64,000 nucleotides of DNA, taken from the NCBI GenBank assembly GCA_963695135.1, contig CAVOGA010000003.1, positions 186,001 through 250,000 on the forward strand. Direction: 5' to 3'. Positions 9,851-17,701 of this stretch are shown here, piece by piece (within the stretch, counting starts at the first letter, position 1; each line of letters starts with the position of its first letter). The translations under genes and the position numbers were made by a program. Under the pieces are notes generated by a model. The model saw nothing but the letters and a program-made list of their open reading frames with translations. It did not search any database and was not told the origin of the DNA. Source of the DNA: Marinihelvus sp963695135 (GTDB taxonomy: Bacteria; Pseudomonadota; Gammaproteobacteria; Xanthomonadales; SZUA-36).

Positions 9851-10051
9851 ATGACCGCAAAGCTGATACTGGTTGTTCTGTTTATGCTCTCTCTTGCCGG
9901 CGCCCTCGTCGAGGGGCTTTGGACCGCAGCACCGCCGGTCCTGGTGCAGTTTAACGGCATGCTTCTGCTGTTGTCTGCCATTGGTATCGGGATCATATCG
10001 GTCACCGGCGGATCAGGGCCCACCAGCGCGCCACATTCAGAAGGCTCATAA
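9851..10051 (+). CDS. Small two-helix membrane protein
   Basis: A 66-residue protein with two hydrophobic segments (about residues 4-22 and 36-52) separated by a short loop, and a small polar tail. A strong ribosome binding site (GGGAGGA, eight bases before the ATG) and a good promoter 100 bases upstream support it as real. It overlaps the tail of the convergent peptidase gene by about 50 bases. The family is not recognised, and nothing in the sequence points to an activity. Confidence 0.6.
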   Translation: MTAKLILVVLFMLSLAGALVEGLWTAAPPVLVQFNGMLLLLSAIGIGIISVTGGSGPTSAPHSEGS

Positions 10052-10685
10052 GCGAGACCGCCACGTAGGTCATTGCAGCGGCACGCAGGATAACCCTGGC
10101 GTGCCGGTGGTCTGCCGGCAGTAACACACCATCGCGCCTGAGCAGCGGCATGGCCCGCGCAAAGCTCGCATTCCATTCCGTCGGCAAGGTCACCAGGTGC
10201 ACCGCACTCGCGGTGCCCAGGGTCAATATACCGCCCACCACGGCTACCGCCGTCACGGACGGCATGCGCGTCGCCACCGCCAGTACTGGAGACGCCATCA
10301 GTATCAGTGCGCCGACCCGCTCCAGGGGTCGCAACCATTGCACCAGCCGGGTACGCAAAGCCAGCGGGGGATAGCCGCTGGCATCCTGCATGGCATGGCC
10401 AACCTCGTGCGCGGCCACGGTAATGGCCGTCAGGGAATGCCCGTGGAAACGCTCAGCGGCGAGGCGGACCGCCTTGGCCTCCGGATCATAGTGATCGCCC
10501 TGCTCCGTCACCTCGACGGTTACCGCCTGCAGGCCCTGTTCATCAAGCAGGTGACGCGCCAGGTCGGCGCCCGTGGACGGGTAGCGATCCGCCGGGGCAT
10601 CGTAGCGCGCCATCACCCGCCTGACCCACCACGACGGCAGGAACACGGCCAGCAGCACGACGCCAATTATCAATAACCATCCCAT
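10002..10685 (-). CDS. YugP-type zinc metallopeptidase, membrane-bound
   Basis: About 227 residues. An N-terminal membrane anchor (GWLLIIGVVLLAVF) is followed by a DUF/COG2738 neutral zinc metallopeptidase domain. The metal-binding helix AAHEVGHAMQ supplies the HExxH motif near residue 110, and two more hydrophobic segments follow near residues 145-160 and 165-180. The start is placed at ATG 10685 because the family normally begins with this membrane helix; the longer reading adds an unlikely arginine-rich tail. Substrates are unknown. It stands alone on the minus strand between two plus-strand genes. Confidence 0.8.
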   Translation of the reverse strand: MGWLLIIGVVLLAVFLPSWWVRRVMARYDAPADRYPSTGADLARHLLDEQGLQAVTVEVTEQGDHYDPEAKAVRLAAERFHGHSLTAITVAAHEVGHAMQDASGYPPLALRTRLVQWLRPLERVGALILMASPVLAVATRMPSVTAVAVVGGILTLGTASAVHLVTLPTEWNASFARAMPLLRRDGVLLPADHRHARVILRAAAMTYVAVSLMSLLNVARWWALIRR

Positions 10686-10790
10686 GGGTTTATGATACCC
10701 CGCTGCCGTGAAACTTCGTTGTGAAAAGCGGGACACGGCAGCGGGTGCAGGCCAATTTGGCCGCTTTCACCAACAGAGGAGAACCACCCC

Positions 10791-11384
10791 ATGCGTCACA
10801 CCATCATTTCCGGGGCCATTCCGGCCCTGCTGGCCCTGTTTATGGGCACAACTGCCCTGGCGGACAACCACGCCGGCGACGGTGACAAACCATCGATCTC
10901 CGCCAGCCGCACCGCGACCGTGAGCGCCACCGTCGATGCGATTGATTACGACACGCGCGAAGTGACCCTGGTCGGACCGCAAGGCAACTCCATGACCTTC
11001 ATCGCCAGCGATGCCGTGGCCAATCTTGCCCAGGTGGAGGTGGGCGACGTGGTCACCGCCGAGGTGACCGAAGAGGTAACGGTCGAAGTATTCGCCAACC
11101 CGGAGGGCACCCAGCCTGGCGCTGGTGAATTTGTTGCCGAGGCCTCCGCAGAGCCCGGCGCCAAACCCGGTGCTGCGATCATGGATACCGTTGTTATCAC
11201 CGCCGTGGTCGAGGGAATCAACCTGGAGGACAACACCTTTACGCTGCGCGGACCCGAGGGCAACGTCAGCGAATTCGTCGCCCGGAACCCGGACAACCTC
11301 CGTAAAGCCGATGTCGGCGACCTGGTGGTCATCACCATCAGCCAGGCCGTGGGCGTCATCGTCGAAACGCCGGCAGACGAATAA
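10791..11384 (+). CDS. Secreted protein with two repeated beta domains
   Basis: A 197-residue exported protein: the signal peptide ends near ALADN (about residue 25). Two similar units of about 65 residues follow (roughly 40-105 and 128-192), each reading as T/V-rich strands, an LVGPQGN or LRGPEGN turn, a F-I/V-A segment and a VGDxV motif. The units look like an internal duplication of a small beta-barrel; the linker is rich in Pro, Gly and Glu. AGAGGAG lies about nine bases before the ATG. No enzymatic motif is visible and the function is unknown. Confidence 0.7.
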   Translation: MRHTIISGAIPALLALFMGTTALADNHAGDGDKPSISASRTATVSATVDAIDYDTREVTLVGPQGNSMTFIASDAVANLAQVEVGDVVTAEVTEEVTVEVFANPEGTQPGAGEFVAEASAEPGAKPGAAIMDTVVITAVVEGINLEDNTFTLRGPEGNVSEFVARNPDNLRKADVGDLVVITISQAVGVIVETPADE

Positions 11385-11397
11385 GGCCTGTTATGCA

Positions 11398-11427
11398 ACC
11401 CCGGTGACCCTTGATGGGCACCGGGGT
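11398..11427. terminator. Bidirectional stem-loop between convergent genes
   Basis: A perfect nine-base stem, ACCCCGGTG with CACCGGGGT, encloses a 12-base loop and lies 13 bases after one stop and 11 bases after the other. There is no clear T-tract, so it may work only with Rho or as a processing hairpin. Confidence 0.55.
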
Positions 11428-11438
11428 ATTGCAGGACT

Positions 11439-11594
11439 TCAGTACCAGCGGCCGGTACCGACACTCATGTAGCCATGGTTGCCGATCGGCACACCCACGC
11501 TCATGCCGATTCCGACGTTTCCGCTGCAACCGGCCAGCATCAGGCTCAGCATAAGCAACAGGACTACGCCTGCGCGTTTCAGCCAGGATTTCAT
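11439..11594 (-). CDS. Small lipoprotein, 51 residues
   Basis: Found by reading the minus strand below the size of ordinary ORF calls. It has a basic start (MKSWLKRAG), a hydrophobic stretch and the lipobox LMLAGC with the lipidated Cys at residue 23. A short glycine-rich mature part of about 29 residues ends in GTGRWY. It overlaps the stop of the upstream gene by one base (TGATG) with GGGAGCAGAG just ahead, so it is probably translated by coupling. The function is unknown; the glycine-rich tail may be a small outer-membrane anchored peptide. Confidence 0.65.
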   Translation of the reverse strand: MKSWLKRAGVVLLLMLSLMLAGCSGNVGIGMSVGVPIGNHGYMSVGTGRWY

Positions 11595-12473
11595 CACTCT
11601 GCTCCCTGGTTAGCGGCCTGCAAGCCAAAAACCGCCCCGGTCGGGTCTTCCACCAGCGCGATGGTTCCATCACGGACTGCGGCTTGCGCCGGAACGATCA
11701 CCGTCCCACCCAGGTCCGCCGCGCGTTCGGCCGAGGCAGCTGCATCGCCGGTGGCGAAGTAGGTCAGCCACAGGGGGTCAAGCTGCGGGTTCGGCCGCAA
11801 CATGATGCCGGCGCGGTCGCGGCCCGCATCCTGCAGCAGGTAATACGTGTCATTGCCGCGTGCTGTCGCCGCCACGGAACCCGAAGACAGCGCGGCATAG
11901 AACCCGCCAAGTCGCGCCGGGTTCGCCGCCAGCAACTCATTCCAGGCGATTTCCCCCCGGCCGATCACCGCCGGATCAACCGGAAAACCGACCCTGGTGG
12001 TCGCCAGGCCCACCACGGCGCCATCCGGGTCCCGAACCGCCGCGACGCGGGCTACCGGACCCAGGTCACGGGCGCTAACCAGCACCTCGCCGCCGGCTTC
12101 CTCGGTCGCCGCAACGGCCTCATCAACGCCGGGCAACCGCGTAGTAACCCAGCCACCGGGAGTAATCGGCCCCGTTGCCGGGGTCGGCCAGTTCAACCAT
12201 GCCACCGACATAGTTACCCGCAGCGGAAACAATCAGGGTATAGGGCCCGCCCCCGGGGCGCTGCGCCTCTTCGAACGTCCAGTTCATCAACGGTCCGTAA
12301 AATGCCCGCGCAGCGTTCACGTCATCGGTAATGAGGTCGTGCCAGATAAACTTGCCGTACTGCGGCACATCGGTCAGGGCCGTGTCAGGCAGCCGTCCCG
12401 ACTGGGGGGCGCAGCCGGTCAACAGCACCATCGCCGCAAGCGCATACCAGGCGGTTTTCTTCAAAGCGGTCAT
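11594..12473 (-). CDS. VOC-superfamily lipoprotein with two domains (one frame break)
   Basis: A lipobox (LLTGC, Cys at about residue 21) is followed by two vicinal-oxygen-chelate (glyoxalase/bleomycin-resistance type) domains. The first starts at KFIWHDLITDDVNAARAFY, the second at GEIAWNELLAANPARLGGFY. One frame change near 12145 breaks the first domain; joining the two frames gives a protein of about 292 residues. The paired betaalphabetabetabeta units normally form one metal site, but a full set of metal ligands is not evident, so the catalytic role is open. A lipoprotein VOC protein suggests an envelope location. Confidence 0.7.
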
Positions 12474-12526
12474 CTCGTTTTCCCAGGTCAGCTGATCAGA
12501 TGCAACGATAACAGCAGCGGGCTCCG

Positions 12527-14158
12527 TCAGCCATCCGGCGCGGCCATGAGAGCGCGTATCTCGTTGTCTTCGCCGGTTAGTTGCCAGCGCAGCAGCGCGA
12601 CGGGAATCACCCCGGCCTCATCGACCTCCCGGAAAAACGCCTCGAGACTGAAGGCCTCGCCCAGTTGCCGGGCGCGGTCGGCGATAAGCCGGTCCATCAG
12701 CGCCTTGCCGGTGATGTAGCTGGTGCCATAGCCGGGCTGGCGCAGGTACAGGAGCTGTTCAAAGCCCAGCAGGTCAAGGTCCTCGCGCATCCAGCCCCGC
12801 GGCGTCCACTTCACGTGAAAGTCGCGGGCCTCCTGGAGGGTGTAATGATTGGCCTGGGCCTGCAGGGAGCCCAGTCCGCGCGCCGCGCGCTGGGCCAGCA
12901 TGACCCAGACGAGTTCCCTTGCGCGGGGATTGTCGTCATACAGACCGGCGTGCATGGTGATTTCTTCAAAGGCGGTCGCCAGACCCTCCGCCCGGCTGTC
13001 CCAGATGTTGTACAGCAGGGCCTGCCGCCGGATCGGGCTTGGATTCGGCTCCTCGGCGATGCGCGCCAGGTCAAACCAGTGGTACCAGTGCGTCCACAGC
13101 GCCAATGGCTCATGGTGGGAAACCGTGTAGAAGAAATTGCGCTGCTCCGGAGGCACGTACTCGCCCATCTGGGCCCGCAATGCCTGCTCCAGGTAGCCGT
13201 AAGGCGGCAGGATATCGGCCTCGTCCAGGAACCGGAGCAGCACCTTCAGCGAATGCTCCGCGAGCTGCTCGATAAGCCTCGGCGCTGGCAACCGGTGTCA
13301 GCGGCGGCAGGTTACGGTTGCTCTGCTCCTCCAGTTTCAACGAGGACCAGGCCCGGTCCAGTTCCCGCTGCAGCAGGTGGACCTCTTCTTCCCAGGTCAT
13401 GGGTATGTAGTGCACGTTGCGCAGGGACCAGGTGTAGTCCTCGATGCCGATGCCGGACGGACCGTCTTTTTGTTCCCCCTCCGTTCTCCAGCCAGGCAAT
13501 AAACCGGTCCGTCGCCCGCGCGCTGCCGCCAGGGACCGGGCAAGCGTCGCGTCACCCGCCGGGTCGAATCGCTCAAGGCCGCCAGGCTTGCGGCCTGGTC
13601 GCGCATATTGGCGATCCCGGCGATCCACAGTTCCCGCGCATTGCCGGTCAGGTTGCTGCGCGCCTGCGCCAGCAGCGGGGGAATGCCATCAAGCTCGCCA
13701 GCCAGGCGCTGCGCGTCCTGGTCCGACAGCGGGAAATCGTAGGTCCACAGTTCAATCAGGGCATGGTGCGTCGGACCTTCATGCGCCGGGGTGTCGCTCT
13801 GGTAAGTCCACACGGACTGGTAGAAGGCCGGGTCGCGCGCCCAGGGGCGCAGTACGCGCAGATTGAACTCCATGCCGTTCATTTCGGCGCGCACCAGGTG
13901 CCAATCCACCTGCTCGGCAATGGGCCAGGCTGCTATGTCCATCGCATTAAGCCGCGCCTGGAAGGCCTTGAGTTCCCCGGCCCGCTGCGCGTTCGTCGCC
14001 GCCCGGTAATCCGGCGCCCCCTGGAACAGCGGCGGCGACTCGAAGTCACGCCAGTCTTCAAACAGCCCCAGCAGGTCCGCATAGCTTGACGCCAAAGCAC
14101 CGGTGGACAGGAACAGGGCGAACAGAAAAACGCTGGATTTCAAAAGCGCTTGTTGCAT
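12527..14158 (-). CDS. DUF885 family protein, exported (frame broken)
   Basis: About 540 residues over three frames, with breaks between about 13470 and 13600 and near 13290. The signal peptide ends at GALASS (about residue 20). The middle part contains GPSGIGIEDYTWSLRNVHYIPMTW, characteristic of DUF885 proteins, which are distant relatives of zinc carboxypeptidases. The C-terminal third holds an SRAEG segment and EEITMHAGLYD. A classical HExxH is not obvious here. At least one of the breaks fits a missing rather than an extra base, unlike most others in this window. Start ATG 14158 gives a clean signal peptide. Function unassigned, probably a periplasmic hydrolase. Confidence 0.68.
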
Positions 14159-14239
14159 GGTAGGCGGCCTCTTATTGCGGGTGAATGATTGCCAGCTTAA
14201 ATGCTTGTCTGGTGACAGCGGGCTGCCTAGCATAGCAGC

Positions 14240-14854
14240 ATGGATCTCACCACCTGGCTCGCCGTCCTCTCGATTTGCGCCCTGGGCGCCATGTCACCAG
14301 GGCCCTCCCTGGCCATCGTGTTGCAACACACGCTGGCCGGCGGACGCCTGTCGGGCAGTGTAGCTGCCCTGACCCATGGCCTGGGTGTGGGCCTGTATGC
14401 ACTCGCCTGTATTTCCGGGCTTGCCGTGCTGGTGACCGCTTCCCCTGCCCTGTTCCAGGCCTTCCAGTGGGCGGGCGCCGCCTACCTGGCCTGGCTCGGC
14501 ATCAAGGCCTTGCGCTCCCGCCCTGCAGAGACAACGGACGAGGTCAAGCCGCCCAGGCTCGCCGGCGCCGCCCGGGACGGGTTCATGATCGTCTTTCTCA
14601 ATCCGAAGATCGCCGTGTTCTTCATCGCGCTGTTCAGCCAGGTGATTGGTCCCGATACGGACTGGCTGCCGCGCCTGGCCTACGCGGGCACCGCCATGGT
14701 CGTGGACGCAGGCTGGTACCTGCTGGTGGCGTTCGTTTTTTCCAATCCGGCCTGGTTGCCGCGCCTGCAGGCGCGTACCGCGTGGTTTGACCGGCTGTTC
14801 GGAGTGGTCCTGCTGTTGCTGGCCGCGCGCCTGCTGTGGGAAACGCTGCGCTGA
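14240..14854 (+). CDS. LysE/RhtB family amino-acid exporter
   Basis: A 204-residue inner-membrane protein with six predicted helices. The family signature GAMSPGPSLAIVLQ near residue 15 is present, as well as GFMIVFLNPKIAVFF near residue 115, both typical of LysE/RhtB translocators that export amino acids such as threonine, homoserine or lysine. The substrate cannot be predicted. It is divergent from the DUF885 gene (about 80 bases) and convergent with upp, so it is probably its own transcript. Confidence 0.88.
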   Translation: MDLTTWLAVLSICALGAMSPGPSLAIVLQHTLAGGRLSGSVAALTHGLGVGLYALACISGLAVLVTASPALFQAFQWAGAAYLAWLGIKALRSRPAETTDEVKPPRLAGAARDGFMIVFLNPKIAVFFIALFSQVIGPDTDWLPRLAYAGTAMVVDAGWYLLVAFVFSNPAWLPRLQARTAWFDRLFGVVLLLLAARLLWETLR

Positions 14855-14861
14855 ACCGTGC

Positions 14862-15521
14862 TCAGGTCTTGTCGCCGTAGCTCAGGTCGCCGGCATCGCC
14901 GAGTCCGGGGATGATGTACGCCCGGTTATCGAGGGCCTCGTCGATGGCCGCCACCCACAGCGTGGTGCCGGGGGGGAGTTGTTTCTGCACCGCTTCAACA
15001 CCCCGGCGGCTGGCCAGGACGGCAACCAGGTGCAGGGCGCCGGGCGTGCCGCGCGCGAGCAGCGCCTTCCAGGCCAGCACCATGCTGGAGCCGGTGGCCA
15101 GCATCGGGTCGCAGAGAATCACCGTGCGCCCTGCCAGCGAGGGACTGGCCAGGTACTCGATCTCGACCTCGAAGTGCTCCTCGTCGCCGTCATGTTTGCG
15201 AAAGGCGGAAATAAACGCGTTATCTGCCCGGTCAAAAGCGTTGAGCAGCCCCTGGTGCAGCGGCAGGCCGGCGCGCAGAATCGTCGCCAGCACCGGCTGC
15301 TCGCGCAGGACCGGCACCATCGCCTCGCCCAGGGGGGTGACAATGCTCTGGTTCTCGTAAGCGAGTCGCTTGCTGATCTCGTAAGCAAAGATTTCACCGC
15401 AGCGCTCGATATTGCGACGGAAACGCAGCGGATCACGCTGAATGGTTACATCGCGCAATTCCGCGAGCAGGGGGTTGATCAGCGAGGAGCCCTCGCCGAG
15501 ATTGATCACTTCTACGGTCAT
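14862..15521 (-). CDS. upp: Uracil phosphoribosyltransferase
   Basis: Cytosolic pyrimidine salvage enzyme converting uracil and PRPP to UMP and pyrophosphate. About 219 residues, slightly longer than the usual 208. Clear motifs are ILRAGLPLHQG, CDPMLATGSSM (PRPP loop) near residue 135, and the C-terminal uracil-binding GDAGDLSYGDK. ATG 15521 is chosen (MTVEVINLGEG); the open frame extends twelve codons upstream without homology. The neighbouring genes are unrelated, so it is likely monocistronic. Confidence 0.95.
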   Translation of the reverse strand: MTVEVINLGEGSSLINPLLAELRDVTIQRDPLRFRRNIERCGEIFAYEISKRLAYENQSIVTPLGEAMVPVLREQPVLATILRAGLPLHQGLLNAFDRADNAFISAFRKHDGDEEHFEVEIEYLASPSLAGRTVILCDPMLATGSSMVLAWKALLARGTPGALHLVAVLASRRGVEAVQKQLPPGTTLWVAAIDEALDNRAYIIPGLGDAGDLSYGDKT

Positions 15522-15634
15522 GAGGGCAACGCTAATGAACCCCGCGCCGTGGCGCAAGTCCCCGGTGAACCTTCAGACGAGCCTTGATCCGGACACCCCG
15601 CAAGGTCATCACTACGACCCTGGACCGGGACGCC

Positions 15635-16417
15635 CTATTCCTTGCCCTCCGGAATCCGGACCTCACCCTGCACGTCGCGATAGTTGATGCTCCCGCTGCC
15701 GTCCTTGATCACGCTGAAATCGCCGCCCACCGTATTGGCGACGATGTCGCCGGAGGAGTCGCGCTCAACAAGGAAATCCGCGCCGACGCCGCGAAACCGG
15801 ATATCGCCCGAGCTGTCCCGTTCAACGACCACGCTTCCCCCGATGTCTTCGCCACGGATGTCGCCGGAACTGTCGGCGACCACCACCACGTCACCGCTGA
15901 TCGTTTCCAGCTCGATGTCACCGGAGGAGTCCTTGAGCTCCACCGACGCGGCCGAGCTCACTTCGATATCGCCGCTGCTGTCCTGAATGGTCACCGCCCC
16001 GACGCGCCGTAAAACCATGTCGCCGCTGCTGTCGCGAACATCCAGTGACAGGGTTTCGGGCACGATGATCTCGAGATCAATGTAGAGGTATCTGCCTGAG
16101 CCCCAGCCGCCCCCGTCCACCTCGGGCATGACCGTCGCGATGCGCGCGGTCCCGCCGCTGGCAATGTCCAGCCTGGACGCTTCCGCATACTCCTCACTGG
16201 ACGCACACACCGTCGCCGTGACGCTGGCGGATTGCTGCCCTTCGCGTCCGGTGATCTCCAGTTCTCCTGCTCCGGCGACGATTTGCAGAAGTTCCGTCGC
16301 AGAAACATCCAGGGTTTCCTCGATCACCCGGCGGTTTTCACAATCGTCCCAGGCCAGCGCCGGCCCGCAGAGTCCAAGTGCAAAGAGTCCTGCCAGTCCA
16401 TTGATGCGGTGTTGCAT
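15635..16417 (-). CDS. DUF4097-like exported repeat protein
   Basis: A 260-residue protein with a signal peptide ending near ALAWD (about residue 24). The C-terminal half carries seven copies of a D-S-S-G-D-I type motif at intervals of about 17 residues; the first ends in GDM and the last is DGSGSI. This is the regular beta-strand ladder seen in DUF4097 putative adhesins, predicted to form a parallel beta-helix. GAGGGAGA lies about eight bases before the ATG. In the raw sequence a frame break fuses the MFS gene's frame into this one; the ribosome binding site shows it is a separate gene. Confidence 0.75.
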   Translation of the reverse strand: MQHRINGLAGLFALGLCGPALAWDDCENRRVIEETLDVSATELLQIVAGAGELEITGREGQQSASVTATVCASSEEYAEASRLDIASGGTARIATVMPEVDGGGWGSGRYLYIDLEIIVPETLSLDVRDSSGDMVLRRVGAVTIQDSSGDIEVSSAASVELKDSSGDIELETISGDVVVVADSSGDIRGEDIGGSVVVERDSSGDIRFRGVGADFLVERDSSGDIVANTVGGDFSVIKDGSGSINYRDVQGEVRIPEGKE

Positions 16418-16496
16418 ACCGGTATCTCCCTCTTCATGGCGTGTAGTGGTGGTCAATCTGAAGTGTCTCCCTCTTGGACGCAGGAAAACGGCAAAG

Positions 16497-16518
16497 GGTT
16501 GAAACCCGGTTTTCAACC
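16497..16518 (-). terminator. Hairpin at the end of the MFS gene
   Basis: An eight-base stem, GGTTGAAA with TTTCAACC, with a six-base loop spans the MFS stop codon. On the minus strand it is followed by CTTTGCCGTTTT, a moderately U-rich tail. It would separate the efflux transcript from the DUF4097 gene. Confidence 0.45.
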
Positions 16519-17701
16519 TGCCCCGCGCGGGGCAACACGAAACACGGAGCTCAGGGACAACAGCGCCGTGAAAGCGACCACCGGCACCGTGGCGGCCAGC
16601 AGCACGCCTGACCAGCCGGTGCGCAACAGAAACCAGCCGGAGCCCAGGGCCACCATGGCCTGGATGGAAAAAATCAGGAAATCGTTGACCGCCTGGACGC
16701 GGAACCGCTCCGCGGGCTCGTAACCCCGCGGCAACAGGTTGGTCCCGGACAGAAACAGGAAATTCCAGCCGATACCCAGCAGCACCAGAGCCAGCCAGTA
16801 GTGCAGCAGCCTGCGTATCCACCGCGGCGACAGCAAGGGTCAGCACATAGCAGGCCACACCGAACCACAGCATCCGCTTCAGGCCGAAGCGTGAAACCAG
16901 GCCGGCAAACAGCAGGGATGGCAGGTACATCCCGGCGATATGCGACTGGATCACCCACTTGGTCGCCTCCAGGCTGTGGCCGGCGTGCTCGTGCATGCTG
17001 ATGGGTGTGGCCGTCATCAGGAAGGTCATGACGCCGTAGCCGGTGGCGGCGGAGGCGATGGCCAGGATAACCACGGGTTGGCGCAGGATGTCGCCGATCG
17101 GCCGTCCACCCGTGCTGGCCGCGTCGTCAATGACTGGGGCATCATGGTAAAACGCAATGATGACCATGCCGAGCACATAGGCGCCGGCCAGCAGCAGGTA
17201 GGAAGCCAGGTACTCGGTATCGGCGAGATAACGCCCGCGCACCGCCAGTTCAGGCCCGATGAATGCGCCGATGATTCCGCCCAGCAGCAGGATGGACGTG
17301 GCCTGCGCAGCTCGCTCCGGCGCCACCAGCTCCAGCGCCGCAAAGCGATACTGGTGACCGGCGGCAGCGGACCAGCCCATGAGAAATGCGCCGCTGCAAT
17401 AAAGCCAGAAACTGCCACTCACCAGAGCGTAGGCGTTGAGCAATGCTGAACCGATCGCGAGCACGCCGTAAGCCAGGAATACGCTTCGCCGCCCGAAGAT
17501 TTGCAGCAAGCGCCCGGTCGGCAGCGTCGAGGCGGCCACGCCAACCACCGCCAGGGCAATCGGCAGGGTCGCCAGGCCCGGTTCCGGCGCCAGCTCAAGG
17601 CTGATGATGCCCGCCAGCAAGACGGTCAGCGCCGTGCCGCCCATCATGAAGGCATAGGCAAACATCAGGCGCCAGACGGCAAAGGGGATGCCGCGAATCA
17701 T
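16513..17701 (-). CDS. MFS transporter (one frame break)
   Basis: Major facilitator permease of about 395 residues with twelve predicted helices. It shows the cytoplasmic loop-2 region GRLLQIFGRRSVF (motif A-like). Helix 7 follows a polar loop near residue 210. A single frame change near 16815 separates the last three helices (NFLFLSGTNLLPRGYEPAERF and on) from the rest. Its ATG overlaps the stop of the RND gene (ATGA), so it is cotranscribed with the efflux pair. The substrate is unknown. NFLFLxxTNL and the YxPxERxRVQAVND segment resemble YbfB/YfkF-like MFS proteins. Confidence 0.8.

Noticed and set aside
12581..14089. 502-codon open frame on the plus strand
   Set aside because: It lies wholly opposite the DUF885 gene, has shadow-like composition (rich in Arg, Pro, Gln, Gly), no motif and no ribosome binding site.
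15635..17701. Apparent 688-residue fusion of an MFS permease with a DUF4097 repeat protein
   Set aside because: The last MFS helices continue in another frame to a stop at 16513, and the DUF4097 part has its own ribosome binding site and signal peptide; the fusion arises from one frame break.
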